Below, one piece after another: positions 48,590 through 58,425 of a stretch of DNA of 64,000 nt. The stretch lies in the NCBI GenBank assembly GCA_016703535.1, contig JADJBV010000001.1, positions 5,632,001 through 5,696,000 on the forward strand, given 5' to 3'. This DNA is from Deltaproteobacteria bacterium (lineage in GTDB: Bacteria; Myxococcota; Kuafuiibacteriia; Kuafuiibacteriales; Kuafuiibacteriaceae). The notes below the pieces were generated by a model. It was not told where the DNA came from. It did not search any database and saw only the letters and a list, made by a program, of their open reading frames with translations. The number at the start of each line of letters is the position of its first letter. The stretch's first letter is position 1. The position numbers and the translations under genes were made by a program.

Positions 48590-50101
48590 GTGGTCGCAGT
48601 GGTGCACGGAGCAACCTTGGTCGGCGTGGACGCTCGGCGAGTGGAGGTGGAGATCGAGTTGGCCCAGGGCCTGCCCTTCTTCGCGATCATCGGCCTGGGC
48701 GACGCCGCGGTTCAGGAGGCCCGCTTTCGGATCCAAGCGGCCATCCGCGCCGCCGAGCTCGAGTTGCCGCACAAACGCGTGACCATCAACTTGGCGCCCG
48801 CCTCGGTGCGCAAGGACGGCGCAGCCCTGGATCTACCGATGGCCTTGGGCTTGTTGGCGGCGGCGGGTCACGTGCCTCCTCTCGCGCTGGAGCAGACCAT
48901 CGCCGTCGGCGAGTTGGCCCTGTCGGGGCTGCTGCGGCCGGTGCGCGGGGTCCTATCGGTGGCGGCTTTGGCCAAAGACACTGGCGCCCGTCGGGTGATC
49001 GTGCCGCGAGGCAACGGGGCCGAGGCGGCCTGCGTCGAAGGCCTGGAGATCGTGGCCTTGGAGCACCTGGGTGAGCTGGTCGAGGTGCTGCGTGGTGAAC
49101 GACCGATCCCGCCGGTCCCGCCCGCTGAACTTCGCCCGCCCGAAGATCCGCTCCTCGATCTGGCCGAAGTCCGAGGCCAACGGGGTCCAAGGCGGGCCCT
49201 GGAGATCGCGGCGGCCGGGGCTCACAACCTGCTGCTGATCGGCAACCCGGGCGGCGGCAAGACCATGTTGGCTCGGCGCCTGCCGACCATCCTTCCTGCA
49301 CCGAGTTCGGAAGAGAACATCGAGATCACCAAGGTCTGGTCGGCGGCCGGCTTGACCTTGGGGCACAACGGCCTTTCGGATCGGCGGCCCTTTCGGGCGC
49401 CCCACCACACGATCAGCGAGGTGGCGATGATCGGCGGCGGCTCTCAGGTCCGGCCCGGCGAGGTGTCCTTGGCCCATCGTGGGGTCTTGTTCCTCGACGA
49501 GATGCCCGAGTTCCCACGCCGGGTGTTGGAGACCCTGCGCCAGCCCCTCGAAGATCGAGAGGTGGTGATCGCCCGGGCCCGGCACGTGGTGAAGTTGCCG
49601 GCCCACTTCATGTTGGTGGGCGCTGCCAATCCTTGTCCTTGTGGTTGGCTCGGGCACACCTCGGGGCGTTGCCTGTGCTCCAACGAAGAGGTGGCCCGTT
49701 ATTCGGCCCGACTTTCGGGGGCCCTGCTCGATCGGATCGATCTGGTGGTCGAGGCCCCGACGCTTTCGGTCGGGGAGCTGCTCGAGGAAGAGACCGGCGA
49801 AAGTTCGGCGGTGGTGCGGGAGCGGGTGGCGGCCTCTCGCCGCTACGCCTGGGCAGAACGGGGTCCCCAGGGCCTGCGCCCCGGGATGGAGAGCCTCAAG
49901 CGTGGGCTCGAGCCGGCGGCCAAGAAGATCTTGGTCGACAGCCTCGAGCGGCTCCGCTTGTCGGCGCGCAGCGTGGATCGATCGGTACGGGTGGCGCGGA
50001 CGATCGCCGACCTCGAAGGATCAAAGCAGATCAGGCCCGGCCACCTCGCCGAGGCCCTGCAGTTTCGGAGGCCGGGCTCGTGGGCCCAGGAGACCCGTTG
50101 A
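48590..50101 (+). CDS. comM: ComM/YifB-family Mg-chelatase-like AAA+ ATPase
   Basis: 503 residues from GTG 48590 (GTG 48599 and 48602 also fit). An N-terminal ChlI-like domain (about 10-165) starts HGATLVGVDARRVEVEIELA and contains GLPFFAIIGLGDAAVQEARF. The AAA+ core has Walker A GNPGGGKTMLARRLP near residue 220, Walker B GVLFLDEMPEF near 302, the family zinc-finger-like NPCPCGWLGHTSGRCLCS near 350 and a C-terminal domain. ComM is a hexameric helicase that drives branch migration during natural transformation. Its promoter shares operators and a sigma-54 element with recA. Confidence 0.9.
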   Translation: MVAVVHGATLVGVDARRVEVEIELAQGLPFFAIIGLGDAAVQEARFRIQAAIRAAELELPHKRVTINLAPASVRKDGAALDLPMALGLLAAAGHVPPLALEQTIAVGELALSGLLRPVRGVLSVAALAKDTGARRVIVPRGNGAEAACVEGLEIVALEHLGELVEVLRGERPIPPVPPAELRPPEDPLLDLAEVRGQRGPRRALEIAAAGAHNLLLIGNPGGGKTMLARRLPTILPAPSSEENIEITKVWSAAGLTLGHNGLSDRRPFRAPHHTISEVAMIGGGSQVRPGEVSLAHRGVLFLDEMPEFPRRVLETLRQPLEDREVVIARARHVVKLPAHFMLVGAANPCPCGWLGHTSGRCLCSNEEVARYSARLSGALLDRIDLVVEAPTLSVGELLEEETGESSAVVRERVAASRRYAWAERGPQGLRPGMESLKRGLEPAAKKILVDSLERLRLSARSVDRSVRVARTIADLEGSKQIRPGHLAEALQFRRPGSWAQETR

Positions 50102-50149
50102 GCATCCCCCGACCGACCTGTGAGGCTCGGCCGAGGCGGATCGGGCCGT

Positions 50150-50401
50150 TTACTTCGATTTGCGGCGATCGGCCCAGTACTTGCGCATCCGCTCGGCCGC
50201 CGCCTTGCGGGCCGCGGGCGACCAATAGCGCTCGACCTTCTTCTTGCCGCTTTTGTCCACGGGGCGCCGGGCCTTCACGGCCGACTGCCCTAGGGCTTTC
50301 TCCAGCAAGTGGATCTGTTCATCGATGCGCGACCGCTCGGCGTGCAGCTCCTGGATCACCGACTGCAGCTCTTTGGTCGCCTTTGCACTGATCATTTGCA
50401 C
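50150..50401 (-). CDS. Small basic coiled-coil protein
   Basis: 83 residues from ATG 50401. N-terminal coiled-coil (about 8-38, ATKELQSVIQELHAERSRID, EQIHLLEKAL) followed by a very basic tail with SPAARKAAAERMRKYWADRR. The tail resembles a small motif (SPEARARIAEAQRKRWA-like) seen in DNA-binding histone-like small proteins of Myxococcota and Acidobacteria; this comparison is from memory. Nucleic-acid binding is likely but unproven. Convergent with comM, divergent from the gingipain-like gene. Confidence 0.6.
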   Translation of the reverse strand: MQMISAKATKELQSVIQELHAERSRIDEQIHLLEKALGQSAVKARRPVDKSGKKKVERYWSPAARKAAAERMRKYWADRRKSK

Positions 50402-50560
50402 CCTGTACCAATCGAACCGTCATCGGGCAAGATCTCGTTTAATTCCGCGGGTCGAGCATCTCGCTTTGAGCAAACCGACCCAAGCGCTCCCCTCGGGGAT
50501 GTCCCATTTTGAGGTCGTTTTGGACGCACCTTGTCCTACAGACCAGACGATAACGTCGCC

Positions 50561-52789
50561 ATGTCTGACGTGAAGGCCAAACAGTTGCTGGATGCGGCGG
50601 GGCGGATGCTCTCGACCCCGGAGATTCAGTCGATCGCCGACGAGCTCAAGAAGCCGGAGCCGACCGATCAAGAGGTCAATGGCCGACGCCTGACCGTCGA
50701 CAACGCCGAGGCCCAGCTTTGGGCTGGCATGGCCGGCCGGGTGATGTCCCAGAAGGGACGAAAACTGTATGGGCGGCTCACGCAAGAGCTGGAAGCGCTC
50801 AAACAAGGCGCCGGCCCTGGCCCGGGTCCGGGCGGCGACGCCCGCCCTCTGAGCGAAGCCAACGCCAAAAAGCCGGTGTTCCTCAACGCCGCCGGCTGGC
50901 CGGTGCCCGCGGCGAACGTCGCTGGGCAACCCGACAACGCCAACATGGAAGAAGGCTTCTACCGCTTTGCCCTCTTGGTGCAGCAGCGGGCGAAGGTCGA
51001 CGGTCGGGTCGGCGCGTTGGCCAACCTGAACATCGCTGACAAGTCGACCCTGGTCGAAAACGCCGTCAGCATGATCAACCGCTCCTTGGCGGCGCCCAAT
51101 GGGCGTCTCGAGGGGCTCACCGCCGAAGAGACTCAGCAGGTCCGCTCCAGCGCCTTCACGATCCTGTATCAGATCGGCAAAGATCTGGGCGCGGATGCCG
51201 GCGGCGCCCGCCTGCGGTCCCGCATTCACAACCAGATGATGGAGCAAGCCGATCAGGAGCCCAACGCCCTCTTCGCGCGTCACATGGTCCGCATGTTGGA
51301 CCGGCCCGACTACAAGGCCGGCTTGAGCGCCGCCCAAAAGGCTGACGTCGAGGCCCTCTTCGCCGAGAAGATCCCGCAGAAGTTTGACGTCGCCAACATC
51401 ATGTCCGCCGACGGCTACCTGCAGTGGGACCACTTGGCGGGCCAGGGTGAAGGCTTCTACCGTTCATTCATCGCCAACCTGCCCAAGCAGTCGATCCACG
51501 GCGCCAAGTTCGTGAAGGTGCGTGAGGACTGGCGCGGAGCCGAGTTCGAGCTCAAGTTCCCGCAGGGACGGGGCGAAGACGGCCGCATCAAGGGCATCCG
51601 CATCACCGCTCGGGAGTTCAACAACGACCTCTTCGATGGCGTCGGCTCGGGCCGAGGCTTTTCGTACGGTGGCCACTCGAACATCGGCAACAATCAGGAG
51701 CGTTCGTTGGCTCGGGCCCTGGCCCAGGGCCTCAAGACCGACAAACCGCAGCTCTGCCTACTCGACCTCTGCGCCGGCCTGGACAACCTGGACGACGGCC
51801 TGGAGAAGTTGGGCAACCTGGAGATCCTGACCACCTTCGGCTCCTCTTACTTCTGGAAGGGCAAGGTCCAAGACGAACGCGGAGAGTTCGACGGCGTGAC
51901 CCGCTCCGAGGGCATGTCTTCCCTGATGGCGCTCTTCACCGGCCTGACCAGCGAAGAAGGCTACGAGAAGATCCGCGGGCGAGTGAACGACGCCATCTCC
52001 AGCTGGAGCCACGAACGCAACCCGAACGTCGTGTTCCCGACCTTGAAGGACTACCGAGAGGTCCGTTGGGCACACTTGGACGGCGACGGCGACGCTTTGG
52101 CCGACGCCAACGATGTGCTCTTCCACTTTGGCCTCAAGGAAGCCGCCAAAAACGCTCAGTCCGAGTTCGTGTTGGACTTCCAGCGGCCCTACGACGAGCT
52201 CGCTGGCGAGCCGCTGAAGAACGGCGTCCTCGACCTGAACGTGTCGACTCACTACAACGATCGAACCTCGGAGAACGACGCGGTCGAACACAAGTTCATC
52301 GCCGGTGGCTACTTCGACGGGACGGGCAGCGCCGACCTCCTGCGCATCCAACCGGAGCGCAACCACGATGGTGCCCCGCTCTTCCGGATCGAGGCCAACC
52401 ACGGCTTGGCCGGGACCTCCCGGGAAGCGATGGCCGCGTTGACCCAATATTCGTCGATGATGTTCATGGCCGACCAGAACTTGGTGCGTGGCCTCTCCGA
52501 GGTGGATCGGAAGTTGATGTCGCTGGCCTTCGCCACCTTCCGCCTCAACTTCGACGGGCTCGGCCGCAACGACGACGTGCGCATCTGGAAGCAGCTGCTC
52601 CACGCGGTGCGCCTGCCGGCCGACCTGCCCTTCGGCGCCCTGCAATCGTTGGTGGACGCCGAACACCACGACTACGCGGGGAGCCTGGAGATCGTGAACA
52701 ACTACAAGCGGTCCCTTTCGGCCGATCAGGTGCGGGCCCTCGAGTCCCGTGACGTCGGTCGACCTGGCGTCGGTCCGCCGGTAGCCTGA
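50561..52789 (+). CDS. Large protein with gingipain/caspase-like (clan CD) catalytic motif
   Basis: 742 residues from ATG 50561 (TTG 50531 is less likely). No signal peptide. An alpha-helical N-terminal half (about 1-330) precedes a region with FSYGGHSNIGNN (His372) and LCLLDLCAGLDNL (Cys404). The H-32-C spacing and the context (hydrophobic strand before the Cys, later TTFGSSYFWKG, then EGMSSLMALFTGL) fit clan CD cysteine peptidases such as gingipain, caspases and clostripain. Further on, LDGDGDALADANDVL looks like an EF-hand/dockerin-type calcium loop near residue 510. Only six bases from the E2-like gene, so one operon. Catalysis is inferred, not shown. Confidence 0.6.
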   Translation: MSDVKAKQLLDAAGRMLSTPEIQSIADELKKPEPTDQEVNGRRLTVDNAEAQLWAGMAGRVMSQKGRKLYGRLTQELEALKQGAGPGPGPGGDARPLSEANAKKPVFLNAAGWPVPAANVAGQPDNANMEEGFYRFALLVQQRAKVDGRVGALANLNIADKSTLVENAVSMINRSLAAPNGRLEGLTAEETQQVRSSAFTILYQIGKDLGADAGGARLRSRIHNQMMEQADQEPNALFARHMVRMLDRPDYKAGLSAAQKADVEALFAEKIPQKFDVANIMSADGYLQWDHLAGQGEGFYRSFIANLPKQSIHGAKFVKVREDWRGAEFELKFPQGRGEDGRIKGIRITAREFNNDLFDGVGSGRGFSYGGHSNIGNNQERSLARALAQGLKTDKPQLCLLDLCAGLDNLDDGLEKLGNLEILTTFGSSYFWKGKVQDERGEFDGVTRSEGMSSLMALFTGLTSEEGYEKIRGRVNDAISSWSHERNPNVVFPTLKDYREVRWAHLDGDGDALADANDVLFHFGLKEAAKNAQSEFVLDFQRPYDELAGEPLKNGVLDLNVSTHYNDRTSENDAVEHKFIAGGYFDGTGSADLLRIQPERNHDGAPLFRIEANHGLAGTSREAMAALTQYSSMMFMADQNLVRGLSEVDRKLMSLAFATFRLNFDGLGRNDDVRIWKQLLHAVRLPADLPFGALQSLVDAEHHDYAGSLEIVNNYKRSLSADQVRALESRDVGRPGVGPPVA

Positions 52790-52794
52790 GGTCG

Positions 52795-53634
52795 ATGCCC
52801 AACGTCGAGCTCGAACCCGCCCAACGTCTCCCGATCTTCAGACGGATCGCGCTGGGCACTTGGGCCACCACCTACGATCCCCAGGTCTACGGCACCCTCT
52901 CGCTCCGCATGGAGCCGGCGCTGGCCTACATCGAGGCCTTCCGACAAAAGACAGGTAAACGCCTAACTGTTACCCACCTGGTCGCCAAGGCCGTGGCCCT
53001 GGCCCTCAAAGAGATGCCCGACGCCAACGCCCTGTTGCGGATGGGGCGCCTTTATCCCCGCCGCTCCATCGACGTGTTCCTCCAAGTCGTGATGACCGAC
53101 GCCAAGACCGGCAAACCCGACCTCTCGGGGGTCACCCTCCGCAACGTCGATCGGGCCACCCTCTTGGAGATCGTCGCCGCCACCGAACAGAGCGTCGTGA
53201 AGGTCCGCACCGATTCGGATCCGGAGCTGGCCCGATCCCGGGGGACCCTGGCTCGAGTGCCGGGGCTGTTGCTCGGCCGGGTGCTGCGGGTCCTGTCGTT
53301 TTTGCTCTACACCTTAAACTGGGACCTCTCTTTCTTGGGGGTGCCTCGGGACGGCTTCGGTTCGGTGATGGTGACCAACATCGGCTCCCTGGGCCTGGAG
53401 CAGGCCTATGCCCCGCTGGTGCCGTGGTCTCGAGTGCCCATGGTCATCGCCGCCGGAATGGTGGTCGACGAGCCGGTGGTGGAGAACGGGCAGATCCTGC
53501 CGGGTAAGGTGATGCGCCTGTCGGCGACCTTCGATCACCGCTACCTGGACGGGGCCCACGCGGCCACTTTGGCCCGGGTGGTCCGTCGCGCCTTCGCGGA
53601 GCCGGTCCTGGCTTTCGGGGAACCGGGAGCCTAA
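52795..53634 (+). CDS. 2-oxoacid-dehydrogenase E2-like acyltransferase, catalytic domain only
   Basis: 279 residues. Matches the catalytic core of lipoate-dependent acyltransferases (2-oxoacid_dh): THLVAKAVALALKEMPDANA near residue 60, NIGSLGLEQAYAPLVPWSRV near 198 and SATFDHRYLDGAHAATLARV near 243 with the active-site His and Asp. There is no lipoyl domain or peripheral-subunit-binding domain, and no E1 or E3 gene nearby, so it is a stand-alone acyltransferase of unknown substrate. Between a clan-CD-like gene and aat with gaps of 5 and 13 bases. Confidence 0.85.
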   Translation: MPNVELEPAQRLPIFRRIALGTWATTYDPQVYGTLSLRMEPALAYIEAFRQKTGKRLTVTHLVAKAVALALKEMPDANALLRMGRLYPRRSIDVFLQVVMTDAKTGKPDLSGVTLRNVDRATLLEIVAATEQSVVKVRTDSDPELARSRGTLARVPGLLLGRVLRVLSFLLYTLNWDLSFLGVPRDGFGSVMVTNIGSLGLEQAYAPLVPWSRVPMVIAAGMVVDEPVVENGQILPGKVMRLSATFDHRYLDGAHAATLARVVRRAFAEPVLAFGEPGA

Positions 53635-53647
53635 GTAGACTCGGACC

Positions 53648-54313
53648 GTGGTCGCGATCTTGACTCGACGCCTCGAGTTCCCGCCCGCGACCAAAGCCAA
53701 CCGGGACGGCTTGGTGGCGGTCGGCGGTGACCTCTCCATCGAGCGGCTGCTCCTCGCCTACCAAAGTGGCATCTTCCCCTGGCCGATCGCCGAAGACATG
53801 CCCATGACCTGGTTTTCGCCGGATCCCCGGGCGATCCTGGAGCTGGACGAGCTGCACGTGCCCCGCAGCTTGGCCAAGGTGATCCGACGCGGCACCTATA
53901 CCGTCACCATCGACCGAGCCTTCGCACGGGTGATCCAGGCCTGCGGCGCCCCCACCCCCGAACGCCCTGGCACCTGGATCACCCCCGAGCTGGAGGACGC
54001 GTACGTGGCCCTGCACCAGGCCGGTCACGCCCACTCCTTCGAGACCTGGAGGGGTGACGAGCTGGTGGGTGGGCTCTACGGGGTGGCAACCCAAGGGCTC
54101 TTTGCGGGCGAGTCGATGTTCTCGCGGGCCGACGATGCGTCGAAAGTTGCGTTGGTCCATTTGGTCGAGCACCTCCGTTCGCGCGGTTATGCGCTGCTCG
54201 ACATACAGCAAGGGACGCGCCACATGGTCTCGCTCGGCGCCAAGTTGATCCCGCGACGCGAATATTTGTCTCGTCTCGCCGCGGCCTTGCAGCAGCCCGT
54301 GACATTCTCCTGA
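53648..54313 (+). CDS. aat: Leucyl/phenylalanyl-tRNA-protein transferase
   Basis: 221 residues from GTG 53648. Family motifs: DGLVAVGGDLSIERLLLAYQ near residue 22, GIFPWPIAEDMPMTWFSPDP near 41, GTWITPELEDAYVALHQAGH near 108, SFETWRGDELVGGLYGVATQ and GLFAGESMFSRADDASKVAL. The enzyme adds Leu or Phe to N-terminal Arg/Lys proteins, marking them for ClpAP degradation by the N-end rule. It is the last gene of the operon with the clan-CD-like and E2-like proteins. Confidence 0.94.
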   Translation: MVAILTRRLEFPPATKANRDGLVAVGGDLSIERLLLAYQSGIFPWPIAEDMPMTWFSPDPRAILELDELHVPRSLAKVIRRGTYTVTIDRAFARVIQACGAPTPERPGTWITPELEDAYVALHQAGHAHSFETWRGDELVGGLYGVATQGLFAGESMFSRADDASKVALVHLVEHLRSRGYALLDIQQGTRHMVSLGAKLIPRREYLSRLAAALQQPVTFS

Positions 54314-54335
54314 TCCGCGATCGGACCAACAAAAC

Positions 54336-54390
54336 GTCCGAATTTCGCAGGTGTCCGTCCGAAATCCGGACGCGCGTCCGAAATTCGGAC
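54336..54390. promoter_or_regulatory. Three phased palindromes upstream of recA
   Basis: Sites: 54336-54350 GTCCGAATTTCGCAG (imperfect), 54357-54371 GTCCGAAATCCGGAC and 54376-54390 GTCCGAAATTCGGAC (nearly perfect). Centres are 21 and 19 bp apart. The same layout occurs before comM at 48475-48529. Not a match to E. coli, Bacillus or Bdellovibrio LexA boxes as I recall them. Confidence 0.75.
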
Positions 54391-54395
54391 GAAGT

Positions 54396-54409
54396 GCAAG
54401 CCAACTTGC
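54396..54409 (+). repeat. GCAAG-N4-CTTGC palindrome, copy 8
   Basis: GCAAGCCAACTTGC, the only copy outside a coding region, six bases after the last recA operator and upstream of the -24 element. Consensus centre CCAA. Confidence 0.6.
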
Positions 54410-54421
54410 GCCGCCTCCGCT

Positions 54422-54436
54422 TGGCACGACGGTTGC
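54422..54436 (+). promoter_or_regulatory. Sigma-54-like -24/-12 promoter of recA
   Basis: TGGCACG-ACGG-TTGC matches the sigma-54 consensus at every position, with the invariant GG and GC 10 bp apart. Transcription would start near 54448, leaving a 5' leader of about 28 bases with an AGAGGAG ribosome site just before the ATG at 54476. Confidence 0.7.
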
Positions 54437-54475
54437 GAAGGCCACTCCGCGCCGCACGAGGCGGCAGAGGAGAAC

Positions 54476-55594
<1,119 letters not shown>

Positions 55595-55659
55595 GAGGCG
55601 GCGTGAAGGAGAGGTCCGGTCGTCCGACGAGGATGGGGCCGACCGGGCCTGGACTCAGG

Positions 55660-57513
55660 TCAGCGCATGCCGACCGGGGTCGCTTCGCCGCTCAGGTACG
55701 CGGCCTTCTTCATCAGGCTCAAGAACTCGGCCCGGTCCGGATCGGCGCTCGGGTGGGTGTCAGAGATGATCGACATGACCCGGGCGTAGGTCCAACCCGC
55801 GGCGTAGGGGCTCCGGCGGAGGAGCTCGGCGCCGCCCATCACCGCGGTGGCGAAGCGGAAGTCTTCGGGGGCCCGCTCGAAGGGCCGACGCACCACCTCG
55901 ACCGGGACGGTGAAGGCGAGTTCTTTGGCGACCGTACCTCGGGGTTGTTTGGCCCGGACCCGCACCGTGGCGACCGCACCTTCGGAGGAGGCCTCATCGT
56001 GCATCACCAGCTCGTACAAGGCGGTCACTTGGTGACCCGCGCCGATCTCACCGGCGTCGACCTGGTCGTTGCGGAAGTCCCGGTCCGCCACGTCCCGGTT
56101 TTCGTAGCCGACCAAGCGGTAGGCCTTGACGATGCCTGGGTCGAACTCGACCTGGATCTTCACGTCCTGAGCCACGTCTTGGATCATCTTGGTGAGGTCC
56201 CGAGAGAAGACCCGCTCGGCTTGGCGGCGCGAGTCGACGTAGTAGTAGTTGCCGTTCCCCTTGTTGGCGATCTGCTCCATGGTGGCGTCCTTGTAGTTGC
56301 CGTCACCGAAGCCGATGGTGGAGATGAAGACCCCTTCCTTCACGTAACCTTCGACGGTCTTGAGCATCTGCTGGGGGGTGGTGGCGCCGATGTTGGCGTC
56401 GCCGTCGGAGCAGATGATGATCCGGGTGACGCTGTTGTCCCGCAACATGGCCGCGGCCTGTCGGTAGGCGAGCTCCAGGCCCGAGGCCATGGCGGTGCCG
56501 CCGCCGGGCTGGAGCGAGTCGATGGCCCGTTTGATGCGCGCTTTGTCGTCGCCGTGGGTGGGCGGCAAGACAACTTGCACTCCACCGGCGTAGGTGGTGA
56601 TGGCCACTTGATCCCGCTCAGAGAGGCGATCGACCGCCAACTTCATGGAGGTCTTGGCCAACTCAAGCTTGTCGCCGCTGGTCATGGAACACGAGGTGTC
56701 GAAGAGGAACACCAGGTTGGCCGGGAGCCGATCCCGATCCGACAGCGGCTTGGCCTGGATGCCGACCCGCAACATCAACTTGGAAGCGTCGACCGGCGAA
56801 CGGGCCCCGTCGGCCTCGATCGAAAAGAGCTGGCCCTCGCTGTCGGGTTGCTCGTAGTCATACTTGAAGTAGTTCAGAAACTCCTCGACCCGCACCAAAC
56901 TGGCGTTGGGGAGTTGATCCGAATCGAGGGTGCGCCGGGCGATCGAATAGGCCGCGGTGTCGACGTCGACGGCGAAGGTGGACTGCCGATCTTCAGCCGT
57001 TTCGGTCATCGGGTTGGTCCAGGCCTCTCGACCTTCAAAGTCACCGCCGGCCGCGGTCTCCCGATCACCGTCGGCGAGGCCCTGGTAGCCGGCGCTGTCC
57101 CGGGCCCCGAGATCAGTCCGGCTTCGGCGGTACAACGGGTCGGCGGGCTTCGACGGCCCCGGCATCTTCTTGCCCTTCTCCGAGGTGGTCTTGGTCTCGA
57201 CGGTGGCGGGTGGCGTGGCGACGACCGGCGCGTAGGGCGCGGGCTCCTGCTTGGGCCGAGCCTTGGCGTCGGCGAGGGGCGGGGGCGGGGGTTCGGTCGG
57301 CGAAGCAGGATCGGAGTAGGAGTCCTCGGCCTCGTCCTTGGTGAGCGAACCCTCGTTGGATTGGGCCTGGATTTGAGCGACCTCGGGCGGGGGCGGTGGG
57401 CCGGGCGGCGGCGCGTAGGGGCCGGGGGCGTCGGCAGCGCAGCTGACCAAGATGGCGGTCAGGCCTGCGGGGACGAGGAGGGTGCGGAGGGAGTGCAGGC
57501 GGATCGGCTTCAT
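55660..57513 (-). CDS. VWA-domain lipoprotein (YfbK-like)
   Basis: 617 residues from ATG 57513. Signal with lipobox LTAILVSC (Cys residue 25), followed by a long Pro/Ala-rich linker (about 28-130) and a region (about 150-235) with DRQSTFAVDVDTAAYSIARR, the N-terminal domain of YfbK proteins. The VWA domain (about 260-430) has the MIDAS motif LFDTSCSMTSGDKLELAK near 269 and IIICSDGDANIG. A C-terminal DUF3520-like domain closes the protein. Probably an outer-membrane or periplasmic adhesin/regulator. Frames further upstream than 57513 have no signal peptide. Confidence 0.88.
   Translation of the reverse strand: MKPIRLHSLRTLLVPAGLTAILVSCAADAPGPYAPPPGPPPPPEVAQIQAQSNEGSLTKDEAEDSYSDPASPTEPPPPPLADAKARPKQEPAPYAPVVATPPATVETKTTSEKGKKMPGPSKPADPLYRRSRTDLGARDSAGYQGLADGDRETAAGGDFEGREAWTNPMTETAEDRQSTFAVDVDTAAYSIARRTLDSDQLPNASLVRVEEFLNYFKYDYEQPDSEGQLFSIEADGARSPVDASKLMLRVGIQAKPLSDRDRLPANLVFLFDTSCSMTSGDKLELAKTSMKLAVDRLSERDQVAITTYAGGVQVVLPPTHGDDKARIKRAIDSLQPGGGTAMASGLELAYRQAAAMLRDNSVTRIIICSDGDANIGATTPQQMLKTVEGYVKEGVFISTIGFGDGNYKDATMEQIANKGNGNYYYVDSRRQAERVFSRDLTKMIQDVAQDVKIQVEFDPGIVKAYRLVGYENRDVADRDFRNDQVDAGEIGAGHQVTALYELVMHDEASSEGAVATVRVRAKQPRGTVAKELAFTVPVEVVRRPFERAPEDFRFATAVMGGAELLRRSPYAAGWTYARVMSIISDTHPSADPDRAEFLSLMKKAAYLSGEATPVGMR
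56565..56578 (+). repeat. GCAAG-N4-CTTGC palindrome, copy 9
   Basis: GCAAGACAACTTGC followed by ACT inside the VWA lipoprotein gene; on the minus strand it encodes VQVVL. Identical to copies 4 and 6. Confidence 0.6.
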
Positions 57514-57648
57514 GGAGAGGTTCCAACGGGGACCGAGAAAAAAAGTTCTCAACCCAGTGAATGGCTCACGCTCAGCCTACGCCGAACACGGTGGGGACCC
57601 GGCTTTGGGTGCGGGCGCTCACCCCGGGGAGCGGGCTCCTACCTTATC

Positions 57649-58395
57649 CTACCCCGGCGGGTCCGGAGGGGCGCTGAGCTTGGCCCGGGCCTCGCCGACC
57701 ATCTGGACCATCACCTTGCGGATCGACTCGGCGGTGGCCGGCTCGTGGAAGTCGAAGCGAAAGCGGTGGGCCGGGCCTTCGGTCTCGACGTCGAAGCCCA
57801 AGGCGTCCACCCCGACCATCTTGGCCCCGCTCACCGCCTGCCCCTTGAAGGCTTGGCAGTAGAGCTTGAGCGCGTCCTGATGATCCAGGTTCATGTGGGA
57901 GACGATCCCGGCGGCGGCCGGCGCCAGGGGATCTTTTTCGGCGAGGGCGGTCAGGCCTGCACCCTCCAGCCAGTGGATGCGACCGAAGCCACCGATGAAA
58001 CGAACGTGTTTGGGTGTGATCCGATAGAGCTGAAAATCATGGGTCCCGAAGTAACCGCGGGCCTGGGGCAAGCGGGCCAGGTACCGGGCTTGGGCGTCGG
58101 GGAGGACGTCGGGCGGCACGATGGTGGCCTCGCCCAAGATGGTGACCCGGCCGTGGGCCTGCACATCCCCTTCGCCGGTGTCGTGCACCAACAAGCTCAC
58201 CCGGGGATCGGCGACGATGTTTTTGGTGTGTTCGGCGATCGAGGCGATCAAGATCAGCGGCGCGAAGGACCGATCCAGCGCAAAGGGCGTGATCGAACCG
58301 AAGGGCCAACCGTCGTAGCGACGGGACAAGGTCGACAGGGTCCCGTGGCGCCGGTGAAACAGCAGGTTGGCGGCGTCGCGGTAGGCGTCTTCCAC
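57649..58395 (-). CDS. Pyridoxamine-phosphate-oxidase-like/HugZ-type protein
   Basis: 248 residues from GTG 58395, preceded by AGTGGAG; ATG 58452 would overlap the divergent gene's start. The split-barrel flavin-binding fold is seen in GTLSTLSRRYDGWPFGSITP, PLILIASIAEHTKNI and DPRVSLLVHDTG; a C-terminal DUF2470-like domain contains HMNLDHQDALKLYCQAF. Proteins with this domain pair (HugZ, GluTRBP-like) bind or degrade heme. No iron-uptake genes nearby, so heme function is inferred from domain pairing only. Confidence 0.82.
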   Translation of the reverse strand: MEDAYRDAANLLFHRRHGTLSTLSRRYDGWPFGSITPFALDRSFAPLILIASIAEHTKNIVADPRVSLLVHDTGEGDVQAHGRVTILGEATIVPPDVLPDAQARYLARLPQARGYFGTHDFQLYRITPKHVRFIGGFGRIHWLEGAGLTALAEKDPLAPAAAGIVSHMNLDHQDALKLYCQAFKGQAVSGAKMVGVDALGFDVETEGPAHRFRFDFHEPATAESIRKVMVQMVGEARAKLSAPPDPPG

Positions 58396-58425
58396 GGCTC
58401 CACTCTGCCACAACGAGGGCCCGCG

